A program made the translations under genes and the position numbers. 64,000 bases of DNA from Salibacterium salarium (GTDB taxonomy: Bacteria > Bacillota > Bacilli > Bacillales > Marinococcaceae): the NCBI RefSeq assembly GCF_030813635.1, contig NZ_JAUSUM010000001.1:248001-312000 (forward strand), read 5' to 3'. Position 1 is the stretch's first letter. Each line of letters starts with the position of its first letter. Below, piece by piece: positions 8,607 to 15,763 of this stretch. The notes under the pieces were generated by a model. It was given only the letters and a program-made list of their open reading frames with translations, had not been told where the DNA came from and did not search any database.

Positions 8607-9239
8607 TTACTCTTCGTCGAACAACACGTAGATCATATCGATAATTTTTTCTTTCTTCTCTTCATCGAGAGGGATGTGATCTAAAGCAAGAGTCTCCACG
8701 GCAAGAATGTCACGCAAATTTGTCGGGCGAGGTGTCGAAACAGCACGTTCCATTGGCTTATTGGCGTTTCCTGATAAATAATCCGGGGTAACATCTAGTG
8801 TTCTAGCTAATTTGTAGACGCTGATAATATCTGGGGTCTGGTAAGAAGACGACGTGCGATACGTATCATGGTTCAACCAATTGGATAGAAGAGAACGATC
8901 AATATTCGTTTTTACTGCCAAGGTGTCTTCTGTCCAATGACTTTGCGTTAAACATTTTTTCAATCGAGCACTGAAAAGTTCGAGATGAATGTTACCTTGT
9001 ATGTTTTTGGGAAAACGTTCAGGCAAAAACCCACCAAGACGCAGTAACTCATCAGGCAAAGCCCCATCGAGTCCTTTAGACAGTGCCATCACTGCATTGC
9101 GAGATGGATGTACTTTATCACTTTCAATGGAATGAATATACGAATAACTAAGCCCTGTTTCTTTAGCCAAATCTCGCAAAGATAAGTTATTTCTCAAACG
9201 CATTTCATATACATAACGACCAAGTGTTTTTTTAATCAT
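8607..9239 (-). CDS. XRE-family regulator with two helix-turn-helix regions
   Basis: The 210 residues hold a clear N-terminal XRE/Cro domain at about 7-60 (LRDLAKETGLSYSYIHSIES) and a second HTH-like stretch around 85-150 (LAVKTNIDRSLLSNWLN, then a repressor-like IISVYKLARTLDVTPDYLSG). Two such domains in one chain are less common than one. The C-terminus is acidic. It presumably binds DNA as a dimer; its target is unknown. The ATG at 9239 follows AAAGGTG; reading further upstream adds 28 unlikely residues. The small gene at 9420 is divergent from it and may share its control. Confidence 0.8.
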   Translation of the reverse strand: MIKKTLGRYVYEMRLRNNLSLRDLAKETGLSYSYIHSIESDKVHPSRNAVMALSKGLDGALPDELLRLGGFLPERFPKNIQGNIHLELFSARLKKCLTQSHWTEDTLAVKTNIDRSLLSNWLNHDTYRTSSSYQTPDIISVYKLARTLDVTPDYLSGNANKPMERAVSTPRPTNLRDILAVETLALDHIPLDEEKKEKIIDMIYVLFDEE

Positions 9240-9419
9240 TGCTGTATCACCTTTTGTTATTTTAACTGGTAAATGTTGTATAGAACAGAGGAATAGCGGA
9301 TTATGTTCTATTTTGTAGAACATTGTTTTATAGAAAAAGATAAAGACGTTTTAAATGTCCGGTGCCATTGCTTATGATAAAATATACACAAATGCGATGA
9401 AGGCAGGGGAAAAGTCGCT

Positions 9420-9581
9420 ATGCTTTTAACAGAATCAGAGAAAAAGCATTTACTAAAAGTGTTATCTCAAGATCAACGACGTTTTTTTCAATCAAAACAA
9501 GATCGGGAAAAATCAAAACAGTTACATGAAAAAATAAAACAAACACTTCGAAATGAAGAAGTAAATAAAGATCACAAATAA
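9420..9581 (+). CDS. Small charged protein (53 aa), unknown
   Basis: A short frame of 53 codons opens at an ATG about 7 bases after AGGGGAAA. The product is helical and highly charged (KKHLLKVLSQDQRRFFQSKQ), with no membrane segment. A TATGATAAAAT stretch about 45 bases upstream could be a -10 region. It lies between the divergent XRE gene and the hexuronate repressor. No family is recognised, but the site and codon use favour a real gene. Confidence 0.5.
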   Translation: MLLTESEKKHLLKVLSQDQRRFFQSKQDREKSKQLHEKIKQTLRNEEVNKDHK

Positions 9582-9624
9582 AAGATAGTTGAATTTTTAT
9601 CATGAAGCGTTTACACTTATGATA

Positions 9625-9649
9625 TAAACCGGTTTAGTAAATCGGTTTA
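9625..9649 (+). promoter_or_regulatory. Tandem LacI-type operators upstream of kdgR-uxa operon
   Basis: TAAACCGGTTTA (9625-9636) is a perfect 12-bp palindrome. TAAATCGGTTTA (9638-9649) is the same element with one change, 13 bp downstream. They lie 30-54 bases before the LacI-family repressor start, as expected for autoregulation. A TTTACA at 9610-9615 could be a -35 box whose -10 would be covered by the first operator. Confidence 0.7.
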
Positions 9650-9678
9650 TGCTGATAAACAAGTGCAGGTGAAGAGCA

Positions 9679-10701
9679 TTGACTACAACGAAAAAAATAA
9701 CGATATCCGATGTGGCAAAACACGCCAACATTTCAAAAAGCACGGTTTCCCAATATTTAAATGAAAGATATGAATATATGGGGGCACAGACGAAACAACG
9801 CATTCATGAAAGTATAATAGAATTAGGCTATTCCCCGAACTATTTAGCTCGAAGTTTGAAACAGAAGAAGACATTTACGATCGGAATTATTGTCGCTAAT
9901 ATTCTGCACGGTTTTTCGACAAAGGTAATCCGCGCTATTGAAGATGCCTGTAATGAAGAAAATATTCATACGATTGTCTGTAATACAGATGAAGATCCGG
10001 AAAAAGAGCAGAAGTATATGGAGATGCTGCAAGCAAAGCAAGTCGATGGATTTATTGTGTTCCCAGCAGGAGAAAACGCAAAAGTCTATCAACGAATGCT
10101 CGAACAAAAGATACCGCTCGTCTTTATTGATCGCATTATGCCGGATTTAAAAATAGATACGGTGCTTATGGATAATGAGAGAGCGTCAGAACTGGCTGTC
10201 GAAAACTTTGCAAAACATGGTCATGAGAAGCTTGCGATAGCAACACCAGAATTGAAACCTTACATGACACCACGACTCGAACGTTTATCCGGGTTTAAAA
10301 AAGCACTGCAAACAAACAATTTGCCTGTAAAGGAAGACTATCTTATTTCTGAAAACTTAGATTCTCTGCAAGAGCGGCTGCAGCATATGTTTGCAATGGA
10401 GGATCCTCCAACAGCAATTCTAGCAAACAATGATTTAACGTTAGTTGAAATGTTGGAATTTTTCAAAAAGAGCGATATAAGACTGCCGGATGATATTAGT
10501 ATTATCGGAATAGATGACGTCCCGTTTGCTAATGTCTATCATCCTGGTATTACAACGATTGAACAGCCGGCTTTTAAAATTGGAAAAAAAGCGGCCGAAC
10601 TGTTATTTGATCAAATAAATGACACAGCGTCAGAGCCCGAAGTGTATCGATTCGCTCCGAAACTGTTTGAAAGAGAATCTGTGAAAACACTCTATGAATA
10701 G
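9679..10701 (+). CDS. kdgR: LacI-family repressor of hexuronate catabolism (KdgR-like)
   Basis: The 340 residues fit the LacI/GalR family: an N-terminal HTH with ITISDVAKHANISKSTVSQYLN, a hinge region with YLARSLKQ, and a periplasmic-binding-protein-like sensor domain (GIIVANI, VFIDRIMPD, TTIEQPAFKIGKKAAELL). The TTG start is preceded by AGGTGAAG. It is first in an operon with uxaA, uxaB and uxaC, so by context it is a KdgR/ExuR-like repressor whose inducer is probably a hexuronate or 2-keto-3-deoxygluconate. The tandem palindromes just upstream are the likely binding sites. The regulator class is certain; the effector is inferred. Confidence 0.85.
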   Translation: MTTTKKITISDVAKHANISKSTVSQYLNERYEYMGAQTKQRIHESIIELGYSPNYLARSLKQKKTFTIGIIVANILHGFSTKVIRAIEDACNEENIHTIVCNTDEDPEKEQKYMEMLQAKQVDGFIVFPAGENAKVYQRMLEQKIPLVFIDRIMPDLKIDTVLMDNERASELAVENFAKHGHEKLAIATPELKPYMTPRLERLSGFKKALQTNNLPVKEDYLISENLDSLQERLQHMFAMEDPPTAILANNDLTLVEMLEFFKKSDIRLPDDISIIGIDDVPFANVYHPGITTIEQPAFKIGKKAAELLFDQINDTASEPEVYRFAPKLFERESVKTLYE

Positions 10702-10716
10702 GAAGGAAGTGTTTGA

Positions 10717-12216
10717 ATGAAGGAACCAATTATTAAGATTAATGAATTGGACAATGTGGCTGTTGTTATTGATGAGGCAGAAAAAGGGACAAGATTGAGC
10801 TCAGGGGAGGTAACGGTGACACTTGAAGACGATATTCCCGCTGGTCATAAAGTGGCACTCGCGACCATTGCAGACGGGAGTAATATCGTGAAGTACGGAA
10901 ATCCGATCGGGTGTGCGACAAGAGATATTCAAGCGGGAGAGTGGGTTCATTCTCATAATACGAAGACGAACTTAAGTGGAAAATTAGACTACAAATATGA
11001 GCCTCAGCAATCCGCGGAAAAAACGAACCCTAGAGAAACATTGACCTTTCAAGGTTATCGTCGAAAAAATGGGGAAGTTGGTATCCGCAATGAAATATGG
11101 ATTATTAATACCGTCGGCTGTATTAATAAATCGGCAGAGCTGTTGGCTGATATGGCAACAAAGGAACTGCAGGATACGGATGAAGTGGATGGTGTGTTTC
11201 ATTTTCCGCATCCATTTGGCTGTTCGCAGCTCGGCGATGATCTGACCAACACGCAGCGTGTACTATCGAGTTTGGTTCAGCATCCGAACGCAGTAGGTGT
11301 CGTCGTGATGGGGCTGGGCTGTGAAAATAACACAATTAAGTCTTTTCAAGAAATGGTTGGAGAAAAAGAGAATGGCAAGGTTGTCTATCTCGGCGCACAA
11401 GACGTCGAAGATGAAATTGAGGAAGGGCTGAATTTAATAGACGATTTGGTCAAATTTGCAAACGGTTTCAAAAGAGAAGAAGTCCCGATTTCCGAATTAA
11501 AAGTGGGCTTGAAATGCGGTGGATCGGATGGCTTGTCTGGTATAACAGGCAATCCGCTCGTCGGTTCTTTTTCCAACCGTCTCATTTCCCACGGGGGTAC
11601 GACAATTTTAACGGAAGTGCCGGAAATGTTCGGAGCGGAGAAATTGTTAATGAACCGAGCCGAAAACGAGCAAGTTTTCGAAAATACAGTGAAACTAGTA
11701 AACGACTTTAAACAGTATTTTCTCGATCATGACCAGAATGTCTATGAAAACCCGTCGCCCGGTAATAAAGATGGCGGTATTACAACCTTGGAAGAAAAAT
11801 CACTCGGATGTGTACAAAAAGGCGGAAATGCTACCGTGGTCGATGTGCTGGAGTACGCCGGCCGGGTGAAAACAAAAGGATTAAATCTATTACAAGGCCC
11901 CGGCAATGATCTCGTTTCGGTGACGAATCTTGCAGCAAGTGGTGCTCATATTGTTTTATTTACAACCGGACGCGGTACTCCGTTTGGCGGACCGGTTCCA
12001 ACCGTAAAAATTTCGACAAACACGGCCCTTGCTACAAAGAAGAAGCGCTGGATTGATTTTAACGCTGGTGAATTTGTAGAAGGAAAGTCACTGGAGACAC
12101 TGACGGATGAATTTATGGATGAAATGGTTGATTGGGCCTCTGGTACGAAACAGACGCGAAATGAAATGTATAACTTTAAAGAAATCGCGATTTTCAAGGA
12201 CGGCGTTATTCTGTAA
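10717..12216 (+). CDS. uxaA: Altronate dehydratase UxaA
   Basis: UxaA removes water from D-altronate to give 2-keto-3-deoxygluconate in galacturonate breakdown, using iron. The 499-residue length fits the fused two-domain form: an N-terminal SAF domain (about 1-95, with DIPAGHKVALATI) and the large UxaA domain with IWIINTVGCINKSAELLA, FPHPFGCSQLGDD and VGLKCGGSDGLSGITGNP. It begins 15 bases after kdgR with the site GGAAGGAAG. Only 12 bases separate its stop from uxaB's ATG. Confidence 0.93.
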   Translation: MKEPIIKINELDNVAVVIDEAEKGTRLSSGEVTVTLEDDIPAGHKVALATIADGSNIVKYGNPIGCATRDIQAGEWVHSHNTKTNLSGKLDYKYEPQQSAEKTNPRETLTFQGYRRKNGEVGIRNEIWIINTVGCINKSAELLADMATKELQDTDEVDGVFHFPHPFGCSQLGDDLTNTQRVLSSLVQHPNAVGVVVMGLGCENNTIKSFQEMVGEKENGKVVYLGAQDVEDEIEEGLNLIDDLVKFANGFKREEVPISELKVGLKCGGSDGLSGITGNPLVGSFSNRLISHGGTTILTEVPEMFGAEKLLMNRAENEQVFENTVKLVNDFKQYFLDHDQNVYENPSPGNKDGGITTLEEKSLGCVQKGGNATVVDVLEYAGRVKTKGLNLLQGPGNDLVSVTNLAASGAHIVLFTTGRGTPFGGPVPTVKISTNTALATKKKRWIDFNAGEFVEGKSLETLTDEFMDEMVDWASGTKQTRNEMYNFKEIAIFKDGVIL

Positions 12217-12228
12217 AGGAGGGTGAAG

Positions 12229-13752
12229 ATGGAAAGGTTATCCTATGAATTTATGAAAAAGGACTTCAACGATCAACTCCAAGGCAGCGAACAACTTCCT
12301 GTAAAAGTATTGCAAGTAGGCGAAGGTAACTTCATGCGTGGTTTTTTTGACTGGATGATAGACCATATGAATAGGCAAGGTTTGTTCAATGGAAGAATTG
12401 TAGCCGTGCAGCCAACTCCGCATGGGAGAAAGCTACCTGATTTACAAGCACAAGATAACGCCTATACCGTACTATTGCGCGGACAACTCGATGGTCAAAT
12501 CGTCGACCGCGCTGATATCATCACCGCTATTTCTGATTCAATGAATCCTTATGAAGAATGGGAGAAAGTTGTCGCAACCGCGTGCGAACCGACGCTCGAG
12601 ATATTCGCATCCAACACGACAGAAGCAGGATTAACGTATCAAAAAGAGGAGTGGAATCCTGATGCTTCTCCGTTATCGTTTCCAGGAAAAGTAGCGCAGC
12701 TGTTGTATGAGAGGTACAAAGCATTTGACGGTGCAGCGGATAAAGGATTGATTTTTCTTCCGTGTGAATTAGTGGAACGAAACGGCGATGTACTAAAAGA
12801 TATTGTATTACAAAAAATCGAGGACTGGTCGCTCGGGGAAACGTTTAAAACGTGGGTGCTCGAGCATAATGAATTTTGTCAAACATTGGTGGACCGCATT
12901 GTTACTGGTTATCCCGCGAACATTGAAGAATTTCAAACAAGACTCGGTTATGAAGATCGGCTTCTGACCGTTGCGGAACCTTACCACTTATTTGTCATCG
13001 AAGGCGGAGAACGCGCTTCATCTGTGCTGCCTTTTCAAGATGCAGGACTAAATGTCGCCTATGCTCCCGTTCAGGATTACGCCGAGTTGAAGATTCGGCT
13101 GTTGAATGCACCGCACACGATGGTGTTTGCGCTTGCCTATTTGTACGGTAAAGACAGTGTGTACGACTCGATGCGTAATCATGATATTCGTGCCTTTTTA
13201 GAAGGAGCGATGGATCAGGCGATTAAACCCGTCCTCCCGTATGAAAAAGAAGAGAAAAGTCATTTTGCCGCCGGGGTATTGGAACGCTTCGAAAACCCGT
13301 ATCAGCGCCATTTATTAACCGATTTAGGTCAAAATGCGATCCAAAAATTCGAAACGCGCGTCCTGCCGCTCTGGAAACGCTGGGAAAACGACGGAGTGGC
13401 GCGGCATTATTTTGCCCTCGCGTTGGCAAGTATTCTTGTTTATTACCAACCAACGGAAAAAAATCAAGAAAAAGTCGAAGGTCGTGCGCTAAACCGGGTC
13501 ATGCCGTTACGAGAATCCGAGCAGACGATAACGTTTATGTATGACTGCTGGGAACAAAACCACCTCGAGAACATTACCGTTTTCGAATTGGTAGCGCAAT
13601 GTTTGGATAACGATGACATCTGGCAGGAGCCAATTATTGTTGATGACGAACAACGGCAGTGGATTGCTGATTATGTATCAGACTTTTTAGAAATAGGAGC
13701 CCAAAAAACCGTGCAGCAATTTAATGCGAAAATGAAGGAGGAAGTGCAATGA
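12229..13752 (+). CDS. uxaB: Tagaturonate reductase (altronate oxidoreductase) UxaB
   Basis: UxaB reduces D-tagaturonate to D-altronate with NADH. The 507 residues follow the mannitol dehydrogenase/polyol-specific long-chain pattern: the N-terminal Rossmann part with VLQVGEGNFMRGFFDWMID, an ASNTTEAG motif, FLPCELVERNGD, and the C-terminal domain with KIRLLNAPHTM. The ATG at 12229 lies 5 bases after AAAGGAGGG, whereas the GTG at 12223 overlaps that site. Its stop overlaps the start of uxaC, indicating translational coupling. Confidence 0.92.
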   Translation: MERLSYEFMKKDFNDQLQGSEQLPVKVLQVGEGNFMRGFFDWMIDHMNRQGLFNGRIVAVQPTPHGRKLPDLQAQDNAYTVLLRGQLDGQIVDRADIITAISDSMNPYEEWEKVVATACEPTLEIFASNTTEAGLTYQKEEWNPDASPLSFPGKVAQLLYERYKAFDGAADKGLIFLPCELVERNGDVLKDIVLQKIEDWSLGETFKTWVLEHNEFCQTLVDRIVTGYPANIEEFQTRLGYEDRLLTVAEPYHLFVIEGGERASSVLPFQDAGLNVAYAPVQDYAELKIRLLNAPHTMVFALAYLYGKDSVYDSMRNHDIRAFLEGAMDQAIKPVLPYEKEEKSHFAAGVLERFENPYQRHLLTDLGQNAIQKFETRVLPLWKRWENDGVARHYFALALASILVYYQPTEKNQEKVEGRALNRVMPLRESEQTITFMYDCWEQNHLENITVFELVAQCLDNDDIWQEPIIVDDEQRQWIADYVSDFLEIGAQKTVQQFNAKMKEEVQ

Positions 13753-15005
13753 CAATCACAACCGAAAAAGGTATCCGCAAAACAGTAGAAGAAGCCATTG
13801 ATAATCAACCAATCACTGATATCCATACTCATCTCTTTTCCCCCAACTTTGGAGACATTTTGTTGTGGGACATCGATGAACTGCTCACTTACCACTATCT
13901 TGTCGCAGAAGTCATGCGCTGGACAGATATGGATGCCGCTTCTTTTTGGAGGTTAAATAAAAAAGAACAGGCTGAACTTATTTGGCAAAAATTATTTATC
14001 GAACGTACCCCCGTCAGTGAAGCCGCCCGCGGTGTACTAACAACCCTCCAAGAAATGGGGATAGACCCGAAAACGAAGAACCTGGACACCTATCGCGCAG
14101 AATTTGCCGGACGAACAGCAGAAGCACAAGTGCAAGCAGTAATGGAGCAGGCCAATGTTTCAAACATTGTCATGACAAATGATCCGTTTGATGAGCAGGA
14201 ACGTGCTATTTGGCTGGATGGAATGAAACCGCAAGACAATTTTCACGCCGTTCTGAGAATCGATCCGCTGTTGAATGATTTTGAAAATACAAAAGAGTCT
14301 CTTCGTGCATGGGGATATGACATTCAAGAAAAGTGGAATGAGCAATCAATTGCAGAAGTGAATCGATTTTTAGAAGATTGGATCGGTATGATGAGCCCGC
14401 TTTATATGGCGGTATCTCTACCCCCGAGTTTTGCCTATCCAGAAGACAGTGACCGCGGCCGTATCATCCGTGACTGCATCTTACCTGTAACGAAAAAACA
14501 TAACATCCCGTTTGCCCTCATGATTGGTGTGAAAAAACGGGTGAATCCAGATTTAATAGATGCCGGTGATTTTGTCGGAAAAGCTGATATAAGTGCTTTG
14601 GAAAACTTATTGGCTGAAAATCAGGAAAACAAATTTTTAGTTACGATGCTCTCCCGGGAGAACCAGCACGAACTCGCAGTGTTGGCCCGTAAATTCCGTC
14701 ACCTTATGGTATTTGGGTGCTGGTGGTTCATGAACAACCCTGTCATTGTAAATGAAGTAACACGGATGCGGATGGAACTTCTAAACACAAGCTTCATCCC
14801 ACAGCACTCCGACGCTCGAGTTCTAGAGCAAGTCGTCTACAAATGGAAACACACGAAGACGGTATTGAAAGACGTCTTAACCGAAAAATACGAAGACGTC
14901 CGTTCTACCGGTTGGCCGGTGACTAAAGAAGATATTGAAAAAGACGTCGCAGCCCTGTTCCAAGAAAATTTCTGGAACTTCCTAGAAAAAGATTTTCGTA
15001 GATAA
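13749..15005 (+). CDS. uxaC: Divergent uronate isomerase (UxaC, Bh0493-like)
   Basis: Uronate isomerase converts D-galacturonate to D-tagaturonate (or D-glucuronate to D-fructuronate). The 418-residue protein is shorter than the usual UxaC of about 470 and resembles the divergent amidohydrolase-superfamily isomerase known from Bacillus halodurans (Bh0493). Visible features are the N-terminal metal motif ITDIHTHLFSP, MLSRENQHELAVLARKF, FGCWWFMNNP and a late QHSDAR. It overlaps uxaB by 4 bases and completes the galacturonate-to-2-keto-3-deoxygluconate route. No transporter, kinase or aldolase gene follows, so those steps must be encoded elsewhere. A terminator follows. Confidence 0.85.
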   Translation: MTITTEKGIRKTVEEAIDNQPITDIHTHLFSPNFGDILLWDIDELLTYHYLVAEVMRWTDMDAASFWRLNKKEQAELIWQKLFIERTPVSEAARGVLTTLQEMGIDPKTKNLDTYRAEFAGRTAEAQVQAVMEQANVSNIVMTNDPFDEQERAIWLDGMKPQDNFHAVLRIDPLLNDFENTKESLRAWGYDIQEKWNEQSIAEVNRFLEDWIGMMSPLYMAVSLPPSFAYPEDSDRGRIIRDCILPVTKKHNIPFALMIGVKKRVNPDLIDAGDFVGKADISALENLLAENQENKFLVTMLSRENQHELAVLARKFRHLMVFGCWWFMNNPVIVNEVTRMRMELLNTSFIPQHSDARVLEQVVYKWKHTKTVLKDVLTEKYEDVRSTGWPVTKEDIEKDVAALFQENFWNFLEKDFRR

Positions 15006-15016
15006 AAGGTACATCG

Positions 15017-15048
15017 AGGTCCCGCTAATGGCAGCGGGGCCTATTTTT
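15017..15048 (+). terminator. Terminator of the hexuronate operon
   Basis: The arms AGGTCCCGCT and AGCGGGGCCT (one G-T pair) are followed by ATTTTT, 12 bases after the uxaC stop. Confidence 0.75.
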
Positions 15049-15057
15049 ATGAAAATG

Positions 15058-15148
15058 GGCTCGAAAAGGCGGTCACGGGCTTGAAAAAATGGAAAAGTGT
15101 CCCGAAACCCAATGGAGCGGGCGCGAAAACGGTCAAACGTGTCCCGAA
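15058..15148. repeat. Second 21-bp-phased repeat array (GGCTCGAA / GTCCCGAA / GGCGCGAA)
   Basis: Copies start at 15058 (GGCTCGAA), 15078 (GGCTTGAA), 15099 (GTCCCGAA), 15120 (GGCGCGAA) and 15141 (GTCCCGAA), spaced 20, 21, 21 and 21 bases. They share the word and spacing of the array at 4486-4597. The array lies between the uxa terminator and the Cys-rich protein gene. Confidence 0.75.
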
Positions 15149-15236
15149 ACCCCGAAAATGCGGAGCAATCACCCCCGTTTTACATAAAACCTGTCCCATA
15201 AGACAAACTAATAGTACAGTAAAGGAGGACGATAAT

Positions 15237-15557
15237 ATGACGTATGAAGAATGTATCCAAGCGTGCTTAGAATGCATGGAAGCCTGCAACCATTGTTATA
15301 GTGCGTGTTTACAAGAGCAGGATGTAGCAATGATGGCAGAATGTATCCGGCTGGACCGGGAGTGCGCGGACATTTGCGGATTCGCAGCCCAGGCAATGCA
15401 GCGCAACAGCCGATTTGCAAAAGAAATTTGTAACGTGTGTGCTCATGTATGTCAAGCGTGCGGAGATGAATGTGCCAAGCACGAGCACGACCATTGTCAG
15501 CGCTGTGCTGAAATCTGTCATCATTGTGCCAACGTCTGCCAAGATATGGCTTCCTAA
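15237..15557 (+). CDS. Four-helix-bundle Cys-rich copper-binding protein (DUF326/Csp-like)
   Basis: The 106 residues contain 19 cysteines spaced 3-4 apart along predicted helices (ECIQACLECMEACNHCYSAC and ICNVCAHVCQACGDEC), plus several His. This is the pattern of the DUF326/copper storage protein (Csp) family, in which Cys side chains line a four-helix bundle and hold many Cu(I) ions. There is no signal peptide, so it resembles the cytosolic Csp3 type. The ATG at 15237 is 8 bases after AAAGGAGG. The frame stays open upstream through the repeat array, but that part is not coding-like. It has its own terminator and is probably monocistronic. Confidence 0.88.
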   Translation: MTYEECIQACLECMEACNHCYSACLQEQDVAMMAECIRLDRECADICGFAAQAMQRNSRFAKEICNVCAHVCQACGDECAKHEHDHCQRCAEICHHCANVCQDMAS

Positions 15558-15565
15558 TATGACAC

Positions 15566-15612
15566 GAAAAAGGATGTCTCCCTTTATACAGGGAAGACAT
15601 CCTTTTTCTGTC
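15566..15612. terminator. Bidirectional terminator after the Csp-like gene
   Basis: AAAAAGGATGTCT pairs with AGACATCCTTTTT, and CCCT with AGGG inside, around a TTATAC loop. There is an A run on the left and a T run on the right. Confidence 0.8.
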
Positions 15613-15763
15613 TAACTAAGGTTTATTCAGTGGAAATAGGAATATTTTCCGCTTCGTACTTCTGTTGTTCTTTCATTCGATCTTATATATAGTATTCCCT
15701 CAACATTCAAGATAAAAACGATTAACTGAAAAACGGAAAACCTTTCTGGTGAATGCACTTTAT

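Noticed and set aside
9602-9615. Possible catabolite-control (cre) site before kdgR
   Set aside because: The core AAGCGTTTACA fits, but the left end does not match the consensus, so I did not annotate it.
15081-15236. Upstream extension of the Csp-like frame through the repeat array
   Set aside because: The extension encodes a low-complexity Lys/Pro/Arg stretch made of the phased repeat, while AAAGGAGG lies right before the ATG at 15237.
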